From Coriaria nepalensis (Eukaryota > Streptophyta > Magnoliopsida > Cucurbitales > Coriariaceae), in the NCBI GenBank assembly GCA_027186245.1, contig CP114484.1, positions 6,790,001 through 6,854,000 of the forward strand: 64,000 bases of DNA, read 5' to 3'. The first letter of the stretch is position 1; every line of letters starts with the position of its first letter. The position numbers and the translations under genes are program-made. The notes below the pieces were generated by a model, which saw nothing but the letters and a program-made list of their open reading frames with translations, had not been told where the DNA came from and searched no databases. Of this stretch, positions 1 to 9,904 are shown one piece after another.

Positions 1-2
1 CT

Positions 3-410
3 CTACTAAGCTTGATTTTGCCCCTTCGTCCTCCCAACCTAAGAAAGTATCCACTAGCCCTACAAATAGAATGGAGAGTGGTTGGGAAAAAGAATGGTAA
101 GTATGAGACAACCATCAAAGATAACAATACTACAATGGGAATGGTTGAGGAAAGGATTGTAGATTCTATACATGTGGTTCAAATTGATATTGGCAAATCC
201 TTTGTGCATAAGGATCCCACCCTTTCTTCACCATCTGCTTCTAGTAGTAAAGGCGAGAAGTCTACTTCTGGTAGTGATACTGAAGATGATTTTCTCTTGG
301 ATTCCATGGATTCGCAGTCTTCCCTAGTGACATCTAGTTCTCAAAGAATCGGAAGTCCAAATGGGAACTCATCGGGTAAAAAGAAAAAGAAGAAGAAGAA
401 GAACTACTAG
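3..410 (+). pseudogene. LINE-1 ORF1, C-terminal part
   Basis: Open from the window edge to the TAG at 408-410; the start and the DUF4283 and zinc-knuckle regions lie upstream of the window. What remains is the tail: an EWRVVGKKNGKYE stretch that matches the EW(R/E)IVN segment just after the knuckle in the other copies, a Ser/Asp-rich acidic linker, and a terminal run of eight lysines followed by Asn-Tyr. LINE-A and LINE-B ORF1 also end in a short Lys-rich block. In plant L1 elements ORF1 is an RNA-binding, RNP-forming protein, and the basic tail fits that role. It is open in the visible part, but completeness cannot be judged. Confidence 0.8.
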
Positions 411-450
411 TTCCAGATTCTTCGCCCCTATCTTTCTTTTCTTCATGTTT

Positions 451-3400
451 ATGTCGATTCTTTGTTGGAATATTCAGGGTCTTAACGATCCCATTCAAAA
501 AAGGGAAGGCAGTAGCTTGATGGTTAGGCATAATGCCTTAATTATTGGTGTTGTTGAGACTAAGGTAAAGGCAGGTAATTTTGATTTGGTCACTAGGGCC
601 ATTAATCCGTCTTGGAACTTTGCAAATAATAATTCATCTACTTCTGAAAGGCGTATCTTAGTTGGGTGGGACCCCTCTAGGGTGTCCCTTTCTATGCTGG
701 GTTTTGATGATCAGTCTTACCATTGTAAGATCTTTTCTTTGGATGGGAAATGGTGGTGCCTGGTTACTTTTGTTTATGGGGCCAATTCTGATATTCAAAG
801 ACTTCTTCTTTGGGACTCTTGTAGACGGTATAAGCCGGTTGATTCCTTAGCCCCTTGGTTGCTTTTGTGTGATTTCAATATTACTAGATACGTTACGGAG
901 AAGTTAGGAGGTAATATGGATATTTCGCGGGGCATGGATCAATTTAATAGTTGCATCCATGAAATTGAGGTGGATGATTTGAACTTTGGGGGTCTCTCCT
1001 TTACTTGGGCAAATTCAGACTTGAATAGCGATCATCTTATCCTCCGGAAACTTGATAAAGGCCTTGCTAACCTAGCTTGGAATGACACTTTTCCGTGCAC
1101 CACTACTTTTTTCCCCCCTCTGGGTATCTCAGATCATAGCCCGGTGGTAGTTTCTGGCCTTTTTGAAGCTAGGATATTCAAGACCCCCTTTCGTTTCTTT
1201 AATGCTTGGATGGACCACGGGGAGTTCTTGCCACTTGTACAGCATGCATGGGATGTAAGAGTAGTTGGGAATCCACTTGTTCGTCTTCTTCATAAACTCA
1301 AGAACCTTAAAGGTGCTCTCAAGGTATTCAGTAAGCAGAAATTTCATTATGTTAATAATCAGATGACCGAAGGTAAGGCTAAATTAGACTTTTTCCAAAG
1401 TGCCAACCGTACTCACCCTCCTACCCCGAATTCTCTTGCCCTTGAGAAGGTTGCTCTTGTTGACTACCTTCACCTTAGCAAAGTTGATGAGGACATGCTT
1501 AGGCAGAAATCACGAGTCAAATGGCTTAACCTTGAGGACCAAAATAATAAATTGTTTCATATGGTGGTTAAGCAAAGACAGGCCAAAGCTAAAGTAATCT
1601 CTATCACTCGGTCAAATGGTGGGGTTATAAATGATTATGATCAAGTTAAGGTCGAGTTTGTTTCCCACTTCCAAAACCTTTTCACTCAACCTAAGTCGCC
1701 CCCTCTTCTGAATAATGATTTGTTGGAAAGGGCCATTAATAAGAAGCTTGAGACCTCTGACCATGGTAGACATATAGAGGATATTTCTACTGAAAAAATC
1801 AAGAAAGCTCTTTTTGGGATCAATCCTAATAAAGCTTCGGGTCCTGATGAGTTCAGTTCTGGGTTTTTTCATAGATGTTGGGAGATCATTCATGAAGATT
1901 TTGTGTTGGGAATTAAACATTTTTTCGAATTTGGATTTTGTTGAAAGAGGTTAACACAACTGCTATCTCTCTTATTTCGAAGTTTGCCTCTCCCTTCCAT
2001 CTCTCGGATTTCCGACCCATCTCCTGCTATAATACTGTGTATAAGTGCATCTCGAAAATCATCAGTAACCGCATTAAGCTAAACCTGAATGATCTTATTA
2101 GTCCTAATCAATCTGCTTTCAATGCTGGAAGACGTATTACGGATAATATTATTCTAGCTCAGGAGCTCCTTCATGGCTATTCACCTCAAAAGAGGCCCTC
2201 CTAAATGCTCTTTCAAGATTGACCTCATGAAGGCTTATGACATGGTTAGATGGGACTTTCTTCAAAGGACTTTGGAGATTATGAACTTTCCCCCTATCTT
2301 CATCAAGTGGATCATGACTTGTGTCTCTACTCCCACTTTCTCGGTTTCTCTCAATGGGGAATTGACTGGTTTCTTTCGGAGTAGTAGGGGTCTCTGTCAG
2401 GGTGTCCTATGTCTCCCTATCTCTTCGCTTTATGCATGGAGATTTGTTCTGGCCTCTTCAACCATATGGAGCATGATTCTCGGTTTTCCTTTCATGATAA
2501 ATGCCAAAGGGTTAAAATCTCCCATCTTTGCTCTGCCGATGGCTTGTTGGTTTTCTCTAAAGGCGATTCTCCTTCGGCTTCGTGTATTAGCGAAGTCCTT
2601 CGGGATTTCTCATCTTTATCTGGTCTTCTTCCGAACCCTGCCAAGAGTTCCAATTTCTTTGGCAATGTCCCCCCTTTGGTCGAGTCTGTGATTCTTACTA
2701 TTTTGGAGTTTCCGGCTGGATCACTCCTGATTAGGCATCTTGGCATCCCTCTTGCTTCTACTAAACTCTCTTACAATGACTGCAAGCCTATCCTTGAGAG
2801 AATTATAAGTAGAGTAAGGAGTTGGTCTTCCAAATACCTGTCTTATGCGGGTAGGGTTCAACTCATAAACTCTACTTTATTCTCCATCCAAGTTTATTGG
2901 TCAATGCTCTTCATTATGCCATCCAAAATCATGACTGAAGTTGATAGAGTGCTTCGTAGTTTCCTTTGGAAAGGGTATTCTCTTGATTATGGGGGGAATA
3001 AAGTTGCCTGGGATGTTGTCTGCCTCCCGAAAGATGAGGGTGGGTTAGGTATAAAAAAACATCAAGGAGTGGAACCAAATTGCTCAACTTAAGCATATTT
3101 GGAACTTATTCACCTACCCCAAAGCAATATGGACGAATTGGGTTCACAATCATTTGCTTCGAAATAGGAGATTCTGGGTTTGCAATATACCTAACTCTTA
3201 TACATGGTGTGGGAGGAAGATCCTGAAGATTAGAGACAAAACTCTTTTGTCTTTCATCTGGAAGGTTGGGAATGGTGCTTCTATTTCTCTTTGGTATGAC
3301 CCGTGGACTCCCCATGGTATTCTTCACACTTATCTTGGAGAAAATATGATTACGTCTTCCGGTGTTAGTCTGAACCTCCAGGTTAGTAATATAATCCATG

Positions 3401-4061
3401 ATTTTTCTTGGGATTTTCCTAACCCCTCCACCATAATTTGGTGGGAGCTTGCAGATTGCATCCTATCTTCCATCTCCCCTTCTGGAAATGAAGACAGTGT
3501 TTCACTTGGGCCCACTCCCCTTTGGGGTTCTCGGTTTCTAAAGCTTGGGAGCATTTCCAATCTCGTAGTTCTCCGGTTAGTTGGGCTTAAATTGTATGGT
3601 GCACTTATGTTTGTCAACTTGTAACGTGTGTCACTTATGTTTCGGGAATGCGGAGTCTCGTGATCATCTCTTTGGTGATTACCCCTTCTTTGCTGCTGTT
3701 TGGGGGTGGGGTCTTGAGTCTTGTGGTGATACCTCCTCCCTTGCTCTCTTGGGATGATAAAATTATCTGGTTTTCGGGGCTTCCTGGGCAATCATTGTCT
3801 AATCGTATAGGGTTCATCACCTTTTCGAGCTTCGTTTACCATATTTCGAAAGAGAGAAATAAGAGGATTCATGATAACATTTGTACCCCCCCGGGTATCA
3901 TTGCTATGAACATATTGACTCAAATCAAGATAAAAGTTCAGAGCCTTCCTACTCCTCCTTTGCATGCGGACATCAACATTTGGAATTATTGGAATGGTAT
4001 CTCTTTAATCCCCCTCATGTTTGCTTGTCTCTCACTGTTTGCCTATTTTTTTTTGTTTTGA
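451..4061 (+). pseudogene. LINE-1 ORF2 (endonuclease-RT), frameshifted
   Basis: ORF2 cuts target DNA and reverse transcribes the element's RNA at the nick. I start it at the ATG of MSILCWNIQGLND (451), which aligns with the ORF2 start of LINE-B; an ATG at 445 is possible. The APE-type endonuclease runs to about 1150, with VVETKV (E at 556), CDFN near 870 and SDHSP at 1129-1143. The RT follows: NPNKASGPD near 1825, FRPIS near 2009, motif A KIDLMKAYD near 2215 and RGLCQG near 2390. Motif C reads SADGLL at 2532-2549 where LINEs have F/YADD, so one catalytic Asp is lost. Frame breaks lie near 1935, 2195, 2405 and 3055; the last is an A7 run that is A6 in the copy at 7293-9139. A zinc-binding CHLCFGNAESRDHLF motif lies near 3630, just after a deletion of about 100 bp. 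The C-terminus has KERNKRIHDN. I see no RNase H domain. Confidence 0.9.
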
Positions 4062-4868
4062 TAGGTGGGGTCCCCTTTGAGGCCTCCTTGGAGTTTACTC
4101 CTCGTATTGCTTACGTTTGGTGTTTGTTGCCTTGTGGATAGGTGGGGTCCCCTTGGAGGCCTCCTTGGAGTTTACTCCTCGTATTGCTTATGTTTGGTGT
4201 TTGTTGCCTTGGGTTTTGTTTCCCTTGTGGATAGGTGGGGTCCCCTTGGTGTTTGATATTCTGCATGCTGTGTTTTTGGATGAAAGGTGGGGTTCCCTGG
4301 GTGGCCGTCTTGGGGCTTTCCCCTCGTATTGTGTGCTTGATTATTTTGTTTTATGCTGGGTTATGAACCCCGGTATGATCTCTATAAGTTTCATCGCTTA
4401 TACTTTTTTGTATGTGGATACAGCCCCCGTTGTGGACACACTAGGGTATGCCCCTTTGCTTTGTAATTCATTTCTTTTGATGATGGGTAGTGGTCTCCTT
4501 GGTATCCACCTTGGGTTTTTCCCCCAAATGTGGTTTTTTCACTCTTAGGTTGGGTAGTGGTCTCCCTTGTGACCACTTTGGGGTATTGCCCCTTGGTTGT
4601 TTCTTGTAATGGGGGTTTCCCCGGTTTTTTGGTTTGGTCTTTTCTTGTTAAGAGAGAGGTTCCCCTCTAGTGACCTTTGTTGGGTTAGCTTTTTGTAGCT
4701 TGTTTATAGCTTATTTGTCGTTTCGGGTTTTTGGTTGGTTGGGTTTTAGGTGTTGGTCACCTTTTTAGGCTGTTGTATTCTTTATTATTTTCTGCTGTGA
4801 ACTTGCTCACCGTGCACTTATAATCTTTATTTTTTTTGGAATATAAACTTACCTTTGAAAAAAAAAGA
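4062..4868 (+). other. LINE-1 3' UTR and poly-A tail
   Basis: Non-coding, G/T-rich on the sense strand. It begins with partial tandem repeats of about 77-93 bp, each opening with GGTGGGGTCCCCTT (4064, 4141 and 4234, with a looser copy near 4287). Its last 110 bp carry the tail shared with LINE-A: a CCTTTTTAGGC block, a GTGAACTTGCTCAC near-hairpin at 4797-4810, ACTTACCTTT and the A run at 4858-4868. Shared 3' tails in LINEs are usually what the reverse transcriptase recognises. Here that role is inferred only from conservation between ORF2-bearing and ORF2-less elements. Confidence 0.8.
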
Positions 4869-7292
4869 TTATTAGCAAGTGTGCATGAAACTTGTAGTTA
4901 AAGTACGAAAATATAATTCGTTCTCATTGCTTTCATATGATTTACTAGCTTGAGAGGACTCATTGACATCATTTTAAGGTGAAACAAAGCATACGTATCC
5001 CACAAAGATAATTTAGCAAGTTTTGCATGAAACTTGTAGTTGAAGTACGAAAATATAATTCATTCTCATAGCTTTCATATGATTTACTAGCTTGAGGGGA
5101 CTCATCGACATCATTTTAAGGTGAAACAAACGTATACATATCCCACAAAGATTAGTAGCAAATTGTGCACCAAACTTGTATCTGAAGTGCGAGAATAGAA
5201 TTCGTTCGTTATTGCCTTCATATGATTTACTAGTTTTATGAAACACATTGACATGATTTTAAGGTGAAACAAGTGCATACGTATCCCACAAAGACTATTA
5301 GCCAGTTTTGCACAAAACTTATATTTGATGTCCAAAAAATGGAATTCGTTATAATCACTTTCATACGGTTTACTAGCTTTAGGGGACTCATTGACATGAT
5401 TCTAAGTTGAAACAAACATATACGTATCCACAAAGATGATTAGCAAGTTGTGCACGAAACCTGTATTTGTAGTGCGAAAATAGAATTCGTTCTAACCGCT
5501 TGCATATAATTTACTAGCTTGAAGAGACTAATCGACGTCATTTGAAGGTGAAACAAACGTATACATCTCTCACAAATATTATAAGCAAATTGTGCACGAC
5601 ACTCGTATTTGAAGTGTGAAAATAGAATTCGTTCTAATTGCTTTCATATGATTTACTAGCTTCAGGGGACTCATCAACATCATTTTAAGGTGAAAGAAGT
5701 GCATATGTATCCCACAAAAAAGATTATTAGGAAGTTGTGCATGAAACTTGTATTTCAAGTACAAAAATAGAATTCGTTCTAATCGCTTTCATATGATTTA
5801 CTAGCTTGAGGGGACTAATCGACATCATTTGAAGGTGAAAAAAATGTATACGTATCCCACAAAGATTATTAGCAAGTTGTGCACGAAACTTGTATTTGAA
5901 GTGCGAAAATAAAATTCGTTCTAATTACTTTCATATGATTTATAAGCTTGAGGGGACGCATCGACATCATTTTAAGGTGAAACACTCGTATACGTATCTC
6001 ACGAAGATTATTAGCAAGTTGTGCATGAAACTTGTATTTGAAGTAAGAAAATCGAATTTGTTCTAATCGCTTTCATATGATTTACTAGCTTGAGGGGACA
6101 AATGGTCATCATTTGAAGGTGAAACAAATGTATACATATCCCACAAAGATTATTAGCAAGTTGTGCACGAAACTTGAATTTGAAGTGCAAAAATAGAATT
6201 CGTTGTAATCCGTTCATATGATTAACTAGCTTGAGGGAACTCATCGAAATTAATTTAAGGTGAAACAAGCTCATACGTATCCCACAAAGATTTTTAGCAA
6301 GTTGTGCACGAACACGAAACATGTATTTGAAGTGCGAAAATATAATTCGTTCTAATCCTTTCAGATGATTAACTAGCTTGAGGGAACTCATCGAAATCAA
6401 TTTAAGGTGAAACAAGCTCATACGTATCCCACAAAGATTATTAGCAAGTTGTGCACGAAACATGTATTAGAAGTGCGAAAATATAATTCGTTCTCACCGC
6501 TTTCATATGATTTACTAGCTTGAGGGGAATAATTGACATCATTTGAAGGTGAAACAAACGTATTCATATCCCACAAAGATTATTAGCAAGTTGTGTATGA
6601 AACTTGTATTTGAAGTGCAAAAATAGAATTCGTTCTAATTGCTTTCATATGATTTACTAGCTTGAGGGAACTCATCGACATCATTTTAAGGTGAAACGCT
6701 TGCATACTTATCCCACGAAGATTATTAGCAAGTTGTGCATGAAACTTGTAGTTGAAGTGCAAAAATATAATTCATTCTCATCGCTTTCATATGATTTACT
6801 AGCTTGAGGGGACTGATCAAGATCATTTTAAGGTGAAACAAACACATACGTATCCCACAAAGATTATTAGCAAGTTGTGCATGAAACCTGTATTTGGAGT
6901 GCAAAAAAAGAATTCATTCTAAATGCTTTCATATGATTTACTAGCTTGAGGGGACACATCGACATCATTTTAAGGTGAAACAAATGCACACGTGTCCCAC
7001 AAAGATTATTAGCAAGTTGCACGAAACTTGTATTTGAAGTGAAAAATAGAATTCATTCTAATCACTTTCATATGATTTACTAAAAGGACTCTTTGACATC
7101 ATCTTAAGGCCAAACAAACGCATATGTATCCTGGAAAGATCATTAATAAGTTTTGCACGAAATTTGTGTTTGAAGTACAAAAATAAAATTTATTCGAATC
7201 ACTTTCATATGGTTTACTAGCTTGAGAGGACTTATTAAGATGATTTTTAGGTGAAACAAACGCATACGTATCACACAAAGATTATTAGCAAG
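4869..7292 (+). repeat. 142-bp satellite array, block 1 (+)
   Basis: About 17 tandem monomers of 140-146 bp. Landmarks in order: ATTATTAGCAAG, GAAACTTGTATTTGAAG, TAGAATTCGTTC, CATATGATTTACTAGC, GGGGACTCATCGACATC, TTTTAAGGTGAAAC, ACGTATCCCACAAAG. Spacing of the CTTGTA(G/T) landmark (4891, 5033, 5176) gives the period. Many monomers carry an EcoRI site (GAATTC). The right part matches 39.46-41.89 kb in order, including the odd monomer with GCCAGTTTTG (5301 and 39615) and the shortened one near 7085/41680, so the block is part of the large duplication. Scattered ORFs are frame accidents. Confidence 0.96.
7281..7292. repeat. Target-site duplication, left copy (LINE 7293-9139)
   Basis: ATTATTAGCAAG next to the T run of the minus-strand LINE. 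TTATTAGCAAG recurs at 9148-9158, followed by TTTT. The duplication is 11 bp, or up to 15 bp if four T residues of the poly-T run belong to the target. Confidence 0.75.
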
Positions 7293-7915
7293 TTTTTTTT
7301 TTTGAAAGGTAAGTTTATATTCCGAAAAAAGAAAGATTACAAGTGCATGGTGAGCAAGCTCACGGCAGAAAATAATAAAGAATACAATAGCCTAAAAAGG
7401 CGATCAACACCTAACCCAACCAACCTAAAACCCGAAGCGACAAATAAGCTATAAACAAGCTACAAAAAGCTAACCCAATAAAGGCCACTAGGGGAACTTC
7501 TCCCTTAACAAGAAAAGACCAAACCAAAAAACCGGGGAAACCCCCATTACAAGAAACAACCAAGGGGCATACCCCAAAGTGGTCTCAAAGGAGACCACTA
7601 CCCAACTTAACCTTGAGTGAAAAAACCCCCTTTGGGAGAAAAACCCAAGGTGGTACCAGGGAGACCACTACCCATCATCAAAAGAAAAGAATTACAAAGC
7701 AAAGGGGCATACCCCAATGTGTCCACAACGGGGGCCCTATCCACATTCAAAAGGTATAAGCGATGAAACTTATAGTGATCATCCCGGGACACCAAACATA
7801 AGCAATACGAGGAGTAAACTCCAAGGAGGCCTCTAAGGGGACCCCACCTATCCACAAGGCAACAAACACCAAACGTAAGCAATACAAGGAGTAAACTCCA
7901 AGGGGACCCCACCTA

Positions 7916-9139
7916 TCAAAACAAAAAAACAGGCAAACAGTGAGAGACAAGCAAACATGAGGAGGATTTAGAGATATACCATTCCAATAATTCCAAATGT
8001 CGATGTCTGCATGCAAAGGAGGAGTTGGAAGGCTCTGAATTTTTATCTTGATTTAAGTCAATATCTTCATAGCAATGATACTCCGCGGGGGGGGGGGGGG
8101 GGGGGGGGGGGGGGAGGGGGGACAAACGTAATCATGAATCCTCTTATTTCTCTCTTTCCAAATATGGTAAACGAAGCCCGAAAAGGCAATGAACCCTATA
8201 CGATTAGATAATGATTGCCTAGGAAGCCGAGAAAACCAGATAATTTTATTATCCCAAGAGAGCGAGGGAGGAGGTATCACCACAAGACTCAAGACCCCAC
8301 CCCAAACAGCAGCAGAGAAGGGGCAATCACCAAAGAGATGATCACGAGACTCCGCATTCCCGAAACTTAAGTGTCAGACGTTACAAGTAGGGGGAGCCAA
8401 AAGAAAAGCACCTATCCTGAGTACTCAGCCGGTTGCGAATCGCAAGGCAATGACTGAAAGAGTGTCTCTGAATGTGGCCTTCGCACCATACAATTTTAGC
8501 CCAACTAACCGGAGAACTATGAGATCGGAAATGCTCCCAAGCTTTAGACACAGAGAACCCCAAAGGGGAGTGGGCCCAAGTGAAATTGTCTTCATTTCCA
8601 GAAGGGGAGATGGAAGATGGGATACAATCTGCAAGCTGCCACCAAATTATGGTGCGGGGTTAGGAAAATCCCAAGAAAAATCATGGATTATATTACTAAC
8701 TTGGAGGTTCAGACTAACGCCGGCAGACGTAATCATATTTTCCCCAAGATAAGTGTGAAGAATACCATGGGCAGTCCATGGGTCATAACAAAGAGAAATA
8801 GAAGCACCATTCCCAACCTCCCAGATGAAAGACAAAATAGTTTTGTCTCTAATCTTCAGAATGTTCCTCTAACAGCAAGTACAAGAGTTAGGGATATTGC
8901 AAACCCAGAATCTCTTATTTCGGAGCAAATGATTGTGAACCCAATTCGGCCATATCGCTTTGGGGTAGGTGAATAAGTTCAAAATATGCTTAAGTTGAGC
9001 AATTTGGTTCCACTCCTTGATGTTTTTTATCCCTAACCCACCCTTATCTTTCGGGAGGCAGACAACATCCCAGGCAACTTTATTCCCCCCATAATCAAGA
9101 GAAGACCCTTTCCAAAGGAAACTACGAAGCACTCTATCA
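7916..9139 (-). pseudogene. ORF2 C-terminal remnant (RT end and zinc region)
   Basis: Reads on the minus strand from RSFLWKGSSLDYGG (just after the RT palm) through GGLGIKNIKEWNQ, WVGNGAS-like and IRNRLSTQDR segments to a zinc-binding stretch and WKERNKRIHD near the C-terminus. Unlike LINE-1 it keeps the roughly 100-bp stretch before the zinc motif (about 8370-8480). Frames change several times, and the homopolymer at 8087-8121 replaces a run of about seven C residues in LINE-1, giving a poly-proline reading in one frame. The C-terminal stop is uncertain because frames differ between copies. Confidence 0.82.
8087..8121 (+). repeat. Poly-G tract (G28 A G6)
   Basis: 28 consecutive G, one A, then six G on the + strand, inside the ORF2 remnant. 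The matching place in LINE-1 (about 3886) has only a short C run on the sense strand. Likely homopolymer expansion, or an assembly artefact. Confidence 0.9.
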
Positions 9140-9147
9140 TTATTAGT

Positions 9148-9158
9148 TTATTAGCAAG
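9148..9158. repeat. Target-site duplication, right copy (LINE 7293-9139)
   Basis: TTATTAGCAAG, matching 7282-7292. Together they bracket the truncated minus-strand LINE. Confidence 0.75.
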
Positions 9159-9804
9159 TTTTGCACGAAATTTGTGTTAGAAATGCAAGAATAGAATTCA
9201 TTTAAATCATTTTCATATGGTTTACTAGCTTGAGGGAACTCATTGACAAGTTTTTAAGGTGAAACAAACGCATACATGTCCCAGAAAAATTATTAGCAAG
9301 TTATTCAAGTAATTTGTATTTGAAGTACGACTATAGAATTCGTTCGTATCACCTTTATACGATTTACTAGGTTTAGGAGACTCATTGACATGGTTTTGAG
9401 GTGAAACAAACGCATACATGTCCAATAAAGATTATCTGCAATTTGTTCTCGAAAGTTGTGTTAATAGTGCAAAACTAGAATTCATTTGAATCGCTCTGAT
9501 ATGGTTTACTAGCTTGAGAGGACTCATTGAAATAATTTTAAGGTGAAACAAATGCATATATGTCCCACAAAGATTATTAGCAAGTTGTGCACGAATCGTT
9601 TATTTGAAGTGTGAAAATAGAATTCATTCTATTCTCTTTCATAAGTTTTACCAGCTTAAGGGGACTCATCAACATCACTTTAAGGTGAAATAAACGCATA
9701 CGTGTCCCACAAAGATTATTAGCAAGTTGTACACGAAACTTGTATTTGCTGTGCAAAATAGATTTCGTTCTTATCACTTTCATATGATTTGATTTACTTG
9801 GTTG

Positions 9805-9904
9805 AGGGGACTCATTGATATCATCCTAAAGTGAAACAAACGCATAAATCCCACAAAGATTGATGCTTTTGTTTCACTTTAAGATGATATCAATGAGTCC
9901 CCTC
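9805..9904. repeat. Fold-back half-monomer inside the satellite
   Basis: An arm at 9805-9846 (AGGGGACTCATTGATATC onward) is followed after about 15 bp by its reverse complement at 9862-9904 with about two mismatches. It is a lone inverted piece of the same monomer in an otherwise head-to-tail array, giving a hairpin with roughly 41-bp arms. Confidence 0.85.

Larger units (their letters stand above)
1..4868 (+). mobile_element. LINE-1: L1-clade LINE, 5' end outside window
   Basis: Non-LTR retrotransposon on the + strand: the end of ORF1, a 40-nt spacer, a complete but frameshifted ORF2, a 3' UTR of about 0.8 kb and a short poly-A ending at 4868 where the satellite resumes (GATTATTAGC). It is the only copy here that retains endonuclease, reverse transcriptase and C-terminal zinc region together. 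ORF2 has at least four frameshifts, a deletion of about 100 bp before the C-terminal zinc motif and a changed RT active site, so it is dead. Its 5' end and left target-site duplication lie outside the window. At the matching place in the second unit (about 39.4 kb) there is only satellite, so this insertion is not shared. Confidence 0.93.
7293..9139 (-). mobile_element. 5'-truncated LINE in satellite (-)
   Basis: Reverse-strand relative of LINE-1. It begins with an 11-T run (7293-7303, the poly-A tail), then the 3' tail with a perfect GTGAGC/GCTCAC hairpin (7350-7363), a 3' UTR with two GGTGGGGTCCCCTT repeats, and the C-terminal third of ORF2. It stops at 9139, which aligns with LINE-1 position 2942. 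Truncation of the 5' end by incomplete reverse transcription is usual for LINEs, and the flanking TTATTAGCAAG duplication supports a true insertion. Seven bases of apparent filler (9140-9146) precede the right duplication. It contains a very long G run (8087-8121). In the second unit only its last 66 bp survive. Confidence 0.92.

Noticed and set aside
4869..7292. CRISPR-like regularly spaced repeats
   Set aside because: Whole 142-bp units are similar with no unique spacers, and the context is a plant satellite with LINEs.
8087..8121. Telomere-like or origin-like G-rich element
   Set aside because: It is a plain homopolymer without the plant telomere repeat (TTTAGGG), inside a LINE ORF2 remnant.
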